Shown one piece after another: positions 1 to 9,000 of a stretch of 13,695 nucleotides of DNA. Position 1 is the first letter of the stretch. Each line of letters starts with the position of its first letter. Under the pieces are notes generated by a model, which did not search any database, had not been told where the DNA came from, and was given only the letters and a program-made list of their open reading frames with translations. Source of the DNA: Temnopleurus reevesii (taxonomy: Eukaryota; Echinodermata; Echinoidea; Temnopleuroida; Temnopleuridae); contig BQKZ01002482.1 of NCBI GenBank assembly GCA_036244855.1, forward strand, positions 56,882-70,576, read 5' to 3'. The translations under genes and the position numbers were made by a program.

Positions 1-596
1 GTAAATAAGATTGTTGTAAGCTTGTGGCCAAGCTAGTTTTCAAGATTGCCGCAAGCTAGTTTGACAAGCGTGCAACTCATTTGCATATTTGGAACGAAAC
101 AAGCTTGTCTGCTAGCTAGTCAAACAAGCTTGTACAAAATGTATGAAAATTTGTATAAGGGAATACCCCCAAATACAGCTATTTCGCATGGTACTAGAGT
201 GCTCTTTGTAATCATAACATGTGAAAGATTTTAATTGTAGAACTCCACTATTCTGCTAATGGCACGGCCTCACATGTAAACCAGACTCTATATCTGTTTT
301 GTTTTTTACCGTGTTGAAATAAAATCTATCTAGCTACTACACATCCCAAAAAGTGAGCCCGAAGTGAAATGAAAGAATTTAAAATTGGCGTCTCACCCTC
401 TTCAGCGGTGTACACATACACATCGTTATTTTCTAACGAACGGATATTATCTATTGCATTCGTATCTGCACAAACTTGGCTGTCAGCTGGAGTTCATAAT
501 ACTGGCATGAAACAGATTTTGATACCCTGGTATCGAGCAAAAGGGTGAAGGAAAAATAATAAGGACATGAAATATGCTTCTCAGGTGGTGTTGTTC
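1..596. other. Non-coding flank with AAGCTAGT/AAGCTTGT-like short repeats at its left end
   Basis: No credible gene: the short open frames here have no recognisable domain. The first 135 bases repeat variants of AAGCTAGTTT (30-39, 51-60) and AAACAAGCTTGT (98-109, 123-134), some in inverted order. The rest is AT-rich sequence with nothing further to report. Confidence 0.5.
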
Positions 597-756
597 GAAA
601 GTTGCAATTGATTGCAAGATGCCGTTGATAAGAACGCGCCAATCAAAATGATTGTCTCATGTTAAAAGCACATACCATGCACGAATGAAAATGCCACATA
701 CAATTTGCAACTTCTTTGCAGTTAGTTCGCAATAATATGCGACTTTGTAGCAACAT
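597..756. repeat. Dispersed repeat family, copy A
   Basis: The block shares ordered matches with 6203-6375 in the same orientation. These are GAAAGT..CAATTGATTGCAAG, GAAC..GCCAATCAAAAT..ATTGT, a piece around CATGCAC (A)AAT, and a final GCGACTTTGTAGCAA versus GCAACTTTCTAGCAA. The overall layout is kept with substitutions and small indels, so this is an old interspersed element of roughly 160 bp. The family is not recognised, and no coding capacity or clear terminal repeats are visible. Confidence 0.65.
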
Positions 757-1268
757 CCTGTAAGACAGACAAAGCGTGTGGGTGGATCAACGATTTGGGG
801 GCGGCAAAGAACATAGACAAAATATAAAGCAAAACCAAACAAAAAACATATTCTTCAATGCTCTATACAGCGCTAAATCATAGAAAATTGAAGGAGGTAG
901 GAGACCGCTATCATTGGTGTACGCTGGGGGAGAAATGGAATCCCAAGCCACCTCCCCCTCACCCACCCCCTCCCCCAGCAGGCAGAAGAAGGATACAACA
1001 TTAAGCTTACATATGCAAAGTTATGTGTAAAGGGGTGCAAAAATTGGTGCAAAAAAATTGGAGTAAAAAAAAAACTAGCAATGTAAGACATAGCAAGAAG
1101 GATAATACAACACCTTTTCAAGTCCCCGATTCATTTCCCCCACTTTGGTCCAAACCCGCTTGATAAGGGAATGTGCTATGAATCTAAATGTATTTTCTAT
1201 ATCCCTGTCCAATCAGAGAACCTTTCATGTACATTTAATGGTATCTTTCACCTATCTTTTATATTTTC
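757..1268. other. Non-coding stretch with a C-rich block and a 10-bp perfect inverted repeat
   Basis: At 923-932 GCTGGGGGAG pairs exactly with CTCCCCCAGC at 970-979, around a 37-nt loop that is itself C-rich at 950-969. The block stands out from AT-rich surroundings. No gene is seen. The open frame starting at 1145 is coding-like only after about 1283, where the LINE insertion begins. Confidence 0.45.
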
Positions 1269-1599
1269 AAGCGCACAGAGATACACTGATTTTATATGGT
1301 AAACACTTTATTTATAAGCAAAAATATCAAGACAAACAACTAATTTTCAATCTTTTCAAGAAAGAAATTATGTATTTAGAAAAAGTTGAAAAAATCATAG
1401 CAACAAGAAAATGTAATTTGTCTTTTCATGCCAAGAAGTGGCAGACTTTAATTAGTTAATGAACAAATTGATATATGTTTTACTATTGTTTTAATGTGGA
1501 AAAAATATTATGCATTGTACATGTACTACCAGTCAGGATTTGGAAGCTAAATAAAGAGAGCCAGTCAGCTGGTCAAAAAAAAAAAAAGCGCACAGAGAT
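1269..1599 (+). mobile_element. 5'-truncated L1/Tx1-like LINE insertion with poly(A) tail and 14-bp target site duplication
   Basis: AAGCGCACAGAGAT occurs at 1269-1282 and again at 1586-1599. Between them lies a segment that ends in AATAAA (1550-1555) and a 13-A tail (1575-1587), sharing its last two As with the second duplication. The 5' part is an open frame to TAA at 1457-1459 encoding about 58 residues. Segments such as ILYGKHFIYKQKYQ, YLEKVEKIIATRKC and FHAKKW resemble the C-terminal tail of L1/Tx1-type reverse transcriptase proteins (basic, 'EK.IA..N', final 'KW'). A ~115-nt 3' UTR follows. Target duplication, poly(A) and 5' truncation are the classic marks of target-primed reverse transcription. 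The copy is dead, being only ~300 bp. The clade call is from memory of family ends; the insertion structure is read directly. Confidence 0.85.
1283..1459 (+). pseudogene. Fragment of LINE ORF2 C-terminus
   Basis: The frame stays open upstream of the insertion border only by chance; the part belonging to the element starts at about Thr47 of the longer frame. It is rich in Lys, Ile, Phe and Tyr, typical of the ORF2 tail beyond the reverse transcriptase domain. No catalytic motif (such as the YxDD box) is present because of the 5' truncation. It is not expected to make a functional protein. Confidence 0.65.
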
Positions 1600-2921
1600 G
1601 CAATGGCAGAGAAATGAGCTATAAAAGCATTGTGTTATTTAATCATTATTAACATTCCATAGAAGTTGAGAGCTGTGGCATGACATGATGTCATAAATAG
1701 TGAATGCTACTCAAAAAAGGAACAAAAAAGTATGAGGGGTTTGGGTTTATTGCATTTTCAGAAATGTCAATCCTCCAAAATATGTATGAGGATAGCGATT
1801 CAATGGGCGGGTTTACTTATAAATTCAAATTTATGTTGTTGTCTTGCCACTGAACGTAGTTACGTGGTATTCCTTAAACCGTTTGATAACAATAAGACTA
1901 CAATACTTAGAATCCAGCTAGCATACATTACTTGTTGCTATGTCGGGCAAGCATTGGGTAAGATTTAGGGCTGTCAAGAACAACCTTCATGTTAAAGGTA
2001 TGCATAAAATTTGCATCTATTAGTAAACCTGCCTATTGCAAATCATCAAATTACTGAGCCATGATCTCATTAGAGAAAGCCCATGGCTAATGTTATTGTT
2101 TAGCTAGAGAGAAAACTGTGGGATCAGCTGTTTGGGAATTCATTCCTTTTTATTTCTTCCCTCAGCCATGTTCCAAGGAAATGGCATCTCCTGTTTTTTT
2201 GCAATTTCTATTTTCAAATAAATTACCAGTAATTGCAGACCCCTTTTCTTTTTCTAGACCTTATCAAGAGTAAAAATCCAATTAAGAAAGGGTTTGGGAT
2301 GGTTCCAGTAACAACAGCTGAACAAAAGGTCATTCGCTTGTAATGGAAGTCTTGAATTCATATGAAAATACACCTCATGCTCATTTAGGGAACAGTTGGC
2401 ATATAACTCACTGGTATACACATGCTAGTTATAATTGAATACTCACAGTGAGAATTACAGTATGAAAAACATTCAGGTGACTGATAATGATAATATTAAT
2501 AAAAATCATCATTAGTACCTAACACAATACAACATGTTATATAGTCAATCAAAAGGATTTTTGTGACCTTATAAGCTGTACACCCTGACATACAACATTT
2601 TTTTTTAATTAACATTTTTTTTTTAATCAAGCCCCATCCATTACTAAACATTGTAGACAGACATATATTTCACGTGGAAGCAAATATTTTGTTACAGCTT
2701 TCATTTTCTATGAAGAGATTGAATATACAAATGGAAGATGCCTTCTCAGAATATTCCAGCTCTGCAATCTCTTCATGATATAAAGAACTTTCTAATAGTA
2801 ATACTGATTGTTGTAAAGTTCCGCAATCCACTAATTTGCACTGTATATTACACAAACATTATTCAAACAACTTTATCAATCTAAAAATGTGATGCAAAAA
2901 TGTTTCAATAAACAGTCGTGA
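1600..2921. other. Intergenic stretch, no gene recognised
   Basis: Open frames at 1732-1968 (plus) and 2670-2855 (minus) show no domain, no codon pattern and no convincing splice sites. A near-perfect 7+1+7 palindrome, ATGACATGATGTCAT, sits at 1680-1694. At about 2595-2630 the block AACATTTTTTTTTAAT occurs twice in tandem. Nothing else stands out. Confidence 0.45.
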
Positions 2922-3146
2922 TTTTAATCATATTTTAGCAACCAATGGCAGATTTGATGAACTGGAGGAAATCCCCTTCAACTTAGAATTTACTCTAAAA
3001 AAATATCTAATTTGCCTAAAAATGAGATGACTGCTTTTAATCACATTTTAGCAACCAGTGGTAGATTTGCTAAGCTGGGGGAAATCCCATTCAACTTAGT
3101 ATTTACCATAAAAATTATCTAATTCACCTAAAAATGAGATGACTGC
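2922..3146. repeat. Tandem duplication of a ~113-bp unit (two full copies, partial third on the left)
   Basis: Unit 1 spans 2922-3034 and unit 2 spans 3035-3146. Both begin TTTTAATCAnATTTTAGCAACCA, share GGGGAAATCC / GAGGAAATCC and CATTCAACTTAG / CTTCAACTTAG, and end in CTAAAAATGAGATGACTGC. They differ by scattered substitutions and one small indel. At 2880-2906, CTAAAAATGTGATG..TTT resembles the unit's 3' end, suggesting a degraded third copy. The units do not encode a protein. Confidence 0.85.
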
Positions 3147-3250
3147 TTTTTTTGGCATTCAGAGTTGGGACACACAAGTTGAGTTGATGAAACAAAGATT
3201 GTAAGGACATCCTTATCTGTTAATATGTCCAATTTGTAAAGAAGCTTAAA

Positions 3251-3345
3251 AATAATACAAACATGCTTTGAGCACTCCACAAAGTGGATATGTGTGCTAT
3301 GTTCATGTATTAGTATTAATATCATTATCATTAGCATTACTGTTG
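3251..3345 (+). repeat. 5'-truncated SINE fragment (3' tail of the family seen intact at 6934-7213)
   Basis: AATAATACAA..CATGCTTTGAGCACTCCACAAAGTGGATATGTGTGCTAT, followed by an ATT/ATC-rich tail, matches the 3' end of the intron 4 SINE (CACCTTGAGCACGTAGCAGAGTGGATATGTGCGCTAT plus ATTATCATTATTATT). The tRNA-like head is missing. The copy is in plus orientation. Confidence 0.7.
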
Positions 3346-3848
3346 TGATTAAAATTATTATTACTATTACATAATTTACATACCATAAAAAGAATATTGC
3401 ATTAAACTTTAAAACAAAAACAGCGTGAAATAAAGCAGAGCCCACTGGAAAGCCCTCTCATCTCCTATTGCATGAAATTCAGACATAAAGTTATATAAAA
3501 AAAAATACTAGAAAATTAGAAGCAATATTTCAAATTAACAAAGTATATAAGAATTCTGATTCAATTTATCACTTTAAATTCAGATAAAGGCATTTCTTGC
3601 TCCATTTACAGTGGCAAAGTACAGAAATGGAAGAAATAATATACTTAGTAAATTTGATCAATATTCATGTCCTGTCAAAATGCATAGTACATGTATAAGT
3701 GAAACATGCCTAATTAAAGGTATATAGACTAATGATGGTCTGAATGCAGACATTTATGTAACAAGCTGATGCATTCACTAATTTCTTTACAGGAGCACGA
3801 AATTAGGAGAAAATTTTCACACATATTCTGGCGCATTTTAGTTTGAAA
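3346..3848. other. Intergenic AT-rich stretch, nothing recognised
   Basis: The stretch opens with ATTATTACTATTAC-like sequence that may still belong to the SINE tail. After that I see no repeat, no RNA gene and no coding signal. Confidence 0.4.
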
Positions 3849-3959
3849 ATGCCTATCAACCATTATTCCTACAGAGCGCTAAATGAATCGACTCCCTGGC
3901 CAACCCTGGCGGGATGGGTGAAGCAGCCGCTGGTACGCGAATTGGAATCCAGTGTGTGA
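3849..3959 (+). CDS. Small ORF or exon-like island of 36 codons, unrecognised
   Basis: ATG at 3849 reads 36 codons to TGA at 3957-3959. The core from about 3873 is clearly GC-richer than its surroundings and encodes ALNESTPWPTLAGWVKQPL, a composition that looks more coding-like than neighbouring frames. TATTCCTACAG at 3863-3873 could be an acceptor and CTG|GTACGC at about 3930 a donor. Against this, the same bases also resemble a decayed tRNA-like sequence, with a B-box-like GAGTTCGCATTC at 3958-3969. No family is recognised. It may be a lone exon, a repeat fragment or chance. Confidence 0.2.
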   Translation: MPINHYSYRALNESTPWPTLAGWVKQPLVRELESSV

Positions 3960-4404
3960 GTTCGCATTCATTAAGCACGTGAAACGAAGTTGTGTTGGGG
4001 AGAGCGATGCATGTCATCATTTTTGTTTCGCGATGATTTAGACATTTCTAGGTTGATTTTGTTTTAAAAAAACAATGAACGTTGTCTAATTTGCTATTCA
4101 AAAATTGTAATACGATAATATTTCACTGCAGCTCGCAAAAAAAGTTAAATATCTAAAGCGCCATCCCCACAAAACTAATCTAAATGCCTAAGCCTATAAG
4201 TCATTATCTTTTTACTCATTCTTTTTACATAACATGACAACAAAACACTAATTTCACGAATTTATAAAATATTGTGACCAGTAGCAGCATAAATCAAATC
4301 AACATTGCAGAACAAAGAACGAGGATATTGTATATATTGCCAATGGTGTCTATTTTTCAAAAACTATGGTAGCCTTCAAAAAAGAAATACAAGTAACTCT
4401 GCCC
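3960..4404. other. Intergenic stretch, no gene recognised
   Basis: A CACGTG E-box-like hexamer occurs at about 3975-3980 next to the GC-richer island. The remainder is AT-rich without recognisable features. Confidence 0.35.
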
Positions 4405-4491
4405 GGAAGCAACGCGATTCACCACAACTCTTCGTTAGAAGGCAGGTAACTATGAACTTAACAAAGAGTTGTGTTCAATCGTGTTGCTTCC
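4405..4491. repeat. Long hairpin: 33-bp arms, 21-nt loop
   Basis: Left arm 4405-4437 and right arm 4459-4491 are inverted copies matching at 29 of 33 positions; a fourth-class G:U pair is possible at one mismatch. The arms start with GGAAGCAAC and end with GTTA at the loop side. The 21-nt loop is 4438-4458. The 87-nt size fits a pre-miRNA-like foldback or a very small MITE/fold-back element. No TA or TTAA target duplication is evident at the arm ends. Confidence 0.7.
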
Positions 4492-5854
4492 AGGGTCCTA
4501 TGTGACTGGGGCTTAAGTAGAATCATTTGGGCTAAGAAAAATCTGTTCAACTAAGGAAAAATTTGACTCACAAGAGGTAAATGCCACAGATTTGGTACAA
4601 TATGTTCTAAAATTTACTTGCATAAACATTCAATTTTCTAACTTGAAGAGCAGTATAAATGAACATGTATTCCATCACATACGATATCAAAGAAATCTAC
4701 ATATTCAATTTCACAACTAAGCTACCGTTATACTTTAAGACTGTGAATTGTAACATTAAGGAAAAATGCACGAGGGTGTATGTACATGCATGTATAGGCC
4801 TTTGTAACTCACACCTTTTTAACTGATTGCATTATGAGAACCTGGTGGTCCACGCATGGAATCTAGAATTTGAGAATGTAGTACAATGTAGTCAACAGGT
4901 TAATATTACTTATCGCCAAATTTCAACACCTTGATTTTTGCTTTTTGGTTTAATAGCTGAATCATTTCAATGTAAATGAGTTGCGCAATTCTGTATAGCA
5001 CCACATAGGCACACACATAGAAACCCTGCTTTGTTTCCTATTTCAACACTTCTCACTGGTGTTAAAACCTTTGAAAAAGTTTAGAAAGTCCAGTTCGATG
5101 GCCATTTCTCTGTCCAATATTATTGATGTTTTCAGCCTAATAGGATGAAACTTTACTGTTTAAAAAGGATCTTCTGAGATGTTATCAAGGTGCAAAATAT
5201 ATCTGACATTGAGCGTCCTCTGTTACATCCACTTATTTCATATATTTCTTTAAAACTTTCCCTATCAAAAGAGGTATTCTCCTGCGCTGTTATTGTAATA
5301 GTACAGATTTACTTTTCTACCTCAATCCATTTTTTTTGCAAGAACTCTGGGGTGAGCTCTCAGCCATCTCATCAGCGTATTCAGGGAATACATTTGAAGG
5401 AGAGTGAGAGCGATTGCTCTCCAAAAGCTCCCCTTAAATGCTTCTTGGGGAGTGATTTATTGAGCTCCATGTAACCCCAATTTTACTACATGAAGACCCA
5501 ATTTAGTTCCCCTAAAACTCTCCTTGAGAGCATCTAGGAGAGCTATCTGCAGCTCCCCTGCAAATTCTTAAATTCAGTCCCTGCGTATTTCTCTTCAGCA
5601 GGGCAATGAAAGATACTCTCGTTCTTTACTTCTGTCACTTAGTCAAACTGTAAACCTTGCATAGTCAGATATGGCATAATTGTTTATGTGACCTGCTGCT
5701 AAAAAAGCTTTCTGTTTTAAACAAATTTTGGAAGCAAGTGCAATTCATATATGCGCCCAGCTCCTCCTCCCATGAGTTTACAAAACAATACATGCTTACA
5801 AACCTACAAATAAATTAAAAATGTATAAAAATAGACTATGATATTCACCAAGTG
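4492..5854. other. Downstream flank of B4GALT7 (probable 3' UTR near the gene, then intergenic)
   Basis: The part next to 5854 is probably B4GALT7 3' UTR. At 5399-5560 there is a cluster of short inverted pieces: GAGAGCGATTGCTCTC (5407-5422), CTCCCC..GGGGAG, and repeated variants of AGCTCCCCT / GGAGAGCT. No convincing coding region lies here; the 94-codon plus-strand frame at 5190-5474 has no recognisable domain and overlaps the inverted-repeat cluster. Confidence 0.4.
5456..5461 (-). terminator. Candidate poly(A) signal AATAAA for B4GALT7
   Basis: TTTATT on the plus strand gives AATAAA on the minus strand, 394 nt beyond the TAG stop. I noticed no exact AATAAA closer to the stop. A variant ATTAAA lies further on near 4948. 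No downstream GU-rich element was scored. Confidence 0.25.
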
Positions 5855-6016
5855 CTATCTGGCTTCGTGTTCACACCAAGGTGTAACGTCCTTGTCACAT
5901 GTGAGTGAAACGTGGAGTATAGTACAGCTCGATCCGTCGATCTGGAGTGTCTGTTTGCTGACAAGCTTGTAATCTACGCTGTTCACACCAGTCTCAAAAT
6001 CCTTCTTGAATTGCTC
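5855..6016 (-). CDS. B4GALT7: B4GALT7 coding exon 5: C-terminus and stop
   Basis: The final coding exon gives 53 residues (265-317) and a TAG stop at 5857-5855. The acceptor is CCCATCCTAG. It continues the QKQ|EQFK junction exactly as in the human protein, then runs through [11 protein letters not shown] and [13 protein letters not shown] to [10 protein letters not shown]295, C304 and C312 are the conserved cysteine pattern of the C-terminal lobe. The exon is not open from a local ATG, so it can only be recognised by homology. Confidence 0.95.
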   Translation of the reverse strand, partial: EQFKKDFETGVNSVDYKLVSKQTLQIDGSSCTILHVSLTCDKDVTPWCEHEAR

Positions 6017-9000
6017 CTAGGATGGGACAAGATAAATATCATACATTAGTATCAGGGACTGAAATGCTTATTCACCTCTAGAATTACACTACTTGTGAAT
6101 TCCATAGATTAGCACAGGAGCAATTCAGTTCCATGAGACCATGTGATCGAACCGATTTCAATAATGGGCAGCATCCCAAGAAAAATTTAGGGAGTGCTGC
6201 TAGAAAGTCACAATTGATTGCAAGTTGCAGTTTATGAGAACCTGCCAATCAAAATCATTGTTTCACGCATGCCCTCTTAGAAGTGCAGACCATGCACAAA
6301 TAAAAAAACAACATTTCACTTGGTAATTGATTAGCAGTTGACTTATGATTGAATGCAACTTTCTAGCAATACCCCCTTATTTTATTATAGTGCCTATCAC
6401 CTGTTTGCCAGTAAAGCACTAAAAAAGCTAGAGCATCATTATCCTCAGCTTGAGCATGGCAAACACAGAAAATATTCAACGTTTCACACTGGATCTTATA
6501 GAGAAATGAAGAAAAAAAATATTCGGGTTTCCCTTAGAAGTTTGCAACAGAATTCCATGATTTTCCCCTAACGAAATTGCTGCTTTCCACGATTCCCTTT
6601 CTGACATGGTTTCCAAAATCATACACCTTTCAATGATGAACACCATTTTTAAAAGCAGAATATGACTATTGAGTATGAGAGTCATAAGACACCACAAACT
6701 GTAAAGCTGCCATGTCGAATTGGTAAATGCGATCCTTGAATTTTCACAATTTTCAAATTTTTCGAAAAGCAATCACCGAGAAAATTTTTATACAGGTGCA
6801 TTACATTCTGTTGGTATTCCCCCTCCCAAAAAAATTGAGTCAATGACTTATTTATCATTGTTGTTTGTCAGCTCCTCAGAGGTAAAAATTTATGAAGGGG
6901 GTGCCAAAATTTTACCCTATCACTTTTTTTGTGAGGCGTGGTGATGTAGTGGTCATGACTTTCGCCTTTCAACCAGAAGGTTGTAGGTTCGAATCCCACC
7001 CATGGCATTAATTTCCTTCAGCAAGAAATTCGTCCACATTGTGTTGCACACAACCCATGTGAGGTGAATTGGTACCTGGCAGGAATATCTATTCCTTGAA
7101 ATGTCAAGTGGGCTGGTGGCAGGGTAATAATAATGCAAAGCACCTTGAGCACGTAGCAGAGTGGATATGTGCGCTATATAAATTGCATAGATCTACATTA
7201 TCATTATTATTGTATTAATTTTTTACTTGTCAGCTGTTCAGACATTCATCATACTGTAAAGCCTTCCACTCATGTTCTTTGAAGAGTGAAAACCTTCAGG
7301 AAGCACACATCTTACCTGTTTCTGATTCTGTATTCTAACCATGTCTCGTTTTCTTTTCTTGCTGTCATGGATGTGATAAAATGTATCCTCAGGACCTGTT
7401 TTTATTCCCTCGGGTTTAGTTATCTGCAATAAAAAAAGAGCCAAAATTATTATAAACGTTAAGCTAACATTATATCCTGGGGAAGAAATAAAATTCTGAA
7501 AATATGGTTGGAAATGATCCTGCATAATGCTCTTAACATATTAAGACAAGTTTAATTAGACTAGTACAAAACCCTGGAAGGAGGGTGAGTCACTTGTCGT
7601 GAATTCTGTAGCAATTCATTTATCTCTCGCCATTTTTATGTCTTTTTTTGTATATATGTTGTACTTGTTAATTTACTCTGTACAATGAAATCACAATTCA
7701 GCTTTTAGCTGCAACTATTGTTTACTTCATAAACCATTTATCTATCTATCTATCCAACAAACTTTTCATTATTACCTCTTACAGCAGGGAGCATTTTTTT
7801 AGAATCCTCACCCTTGTGGCAGGGTGCCAATCCATACCCTGCCTTATGGCATGGTGCAAAATTTTATTTAATGAAGTTAAGAAATTATTCCTTTGTAATC
7901 ATCCAATTTTGCTCTAATTCACAGTTTGTTCATCTTATTCTTCTTCAATCACAGTAAACACATTATGCACAGAGGGAATTCCCATTTAATGACTTGGTCC
8001 TACTTACCTCAAAATTGACTTTCTTCAATCGGTGGTAGAACTCATCATCCTCTCGGCCCCAACCCCAAAATTTATTGGACATTCCATTCACCTGGGAAAG
8101 GGGAGAAAACACATTTATTCAAAATTAGATACACAATGTATAAACAAAAATGTGGAGAAATGAGAGATATAGATTTTGAGCTGGTAGTTGAGACTATAAG
8201 AACTAGATAAATTTGGAAATAGATATATACAAAAGTATCTAGGGATTTAAATTGGGAAAGAACTTATGGATGCAGTAAATGATGTACCGATAATATTCTT
8301 AAAAAATTAAATCTTCAAAACATATATGTTTAATATATAACATAGTAGTTTAATATACATATTCATGAAATATATCTCTAATAAGAACTAATCAATGATC
8401 TAAGTTTGACCAACATAGGGAAATATAGATATACAGTTTAACCTCTTTATAACAAGGTCGTTGGGACCAGAGGAATTACCTCTTTATATTGAAACATTGT
8501 TATATCAGGGTCAAAATACAATAGAATACAAAGAGATGGGACCAGGAAAAGTACCTTGCTATAACGAGAGCTCGTTATATCAGTGCTCTTTATAACGAGG
8601 TTTGACTGTATATGTATATATATAAAAGAGACAAATTAGGACTTCAATCTACAGTGTAGATAGATCCATCAATTTTTCCTATCACGCATAACCAATATCA
8701 AGTGATATCACCAGGTAATACCAATATCACACGTTTTGCATTTCGAACATCTCTTTCTAGTCTATACTTCGATAACACACACCATCACAAATCTCCTTAT
8801 ATTTTTATATTACATAGAGACGAGCAAACATGGATAGACCTGATGTCCAGCTTCAACAATGTCTGTGTCCCAAATAAAAGACTTTGAATAGCTGAAGTAT
8901 GAGACATCACAACCACCAAAAATGGGGTAATTAACTCATGACTCTACAGTCAGGAAAGCCATGATTTTGTATGTGCCCTAAATCAACATTCCAATATTGA

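Larger units (their letters stand above)
6017..7315 (-). other. B4GALT7: B4GALT7 intron 4 (1299 nt) carrying repeat copy B and an antisense SINE
   Basis: The intron runs from donor GTAAGA at 7315 to acceptor CCCATCCTAG at 6017. It contains the dispersed repeat copy at 6203-6375 and a full-length SINE inserted against the gene's direction at about 6934-7213. Open frames inside, such as 6476-6772 minus and 6720-6944 plus, show no domain. Confidence 0.85.

Noticed and set aside
1145..1282. Start of a 104-codon gene
   Set aside because: The first 46 codons lie upstream of the LINE insertion site and are in frame by chance; only the part after 1283 belongs to the element.
1680..1694. Palindrome ATGACATGATGTCAT as a CRE-like regulatory site
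   Set aside because: A single short palindrome in AT-rich flank far from any recognised promoter.
5190..5474. 94-codon plus-strand frame
   Set aside because: No recognisable domain, low-complexity hydrophobic start, and overlap with a cluster of inverted repeats downstream of B4GALT7.
6476..6772. 98-codon minus-strand frame within intron 4
   Set aside because: Not part of the spliced B4GALT7 protein, no domain, and the QKQ|EQFK junction skips it cleanly.
6934..7006. tRNA gene
   Set aside because: A and B boxes are present but no acceptor stem pairs around them, and the sequence continues into a SINE body and tail.
8702..8887. 61-codon plus-strand frame in intron 2
   Set aside because: AT-rich, no domain, no splice-site support, and antisense within an intron.
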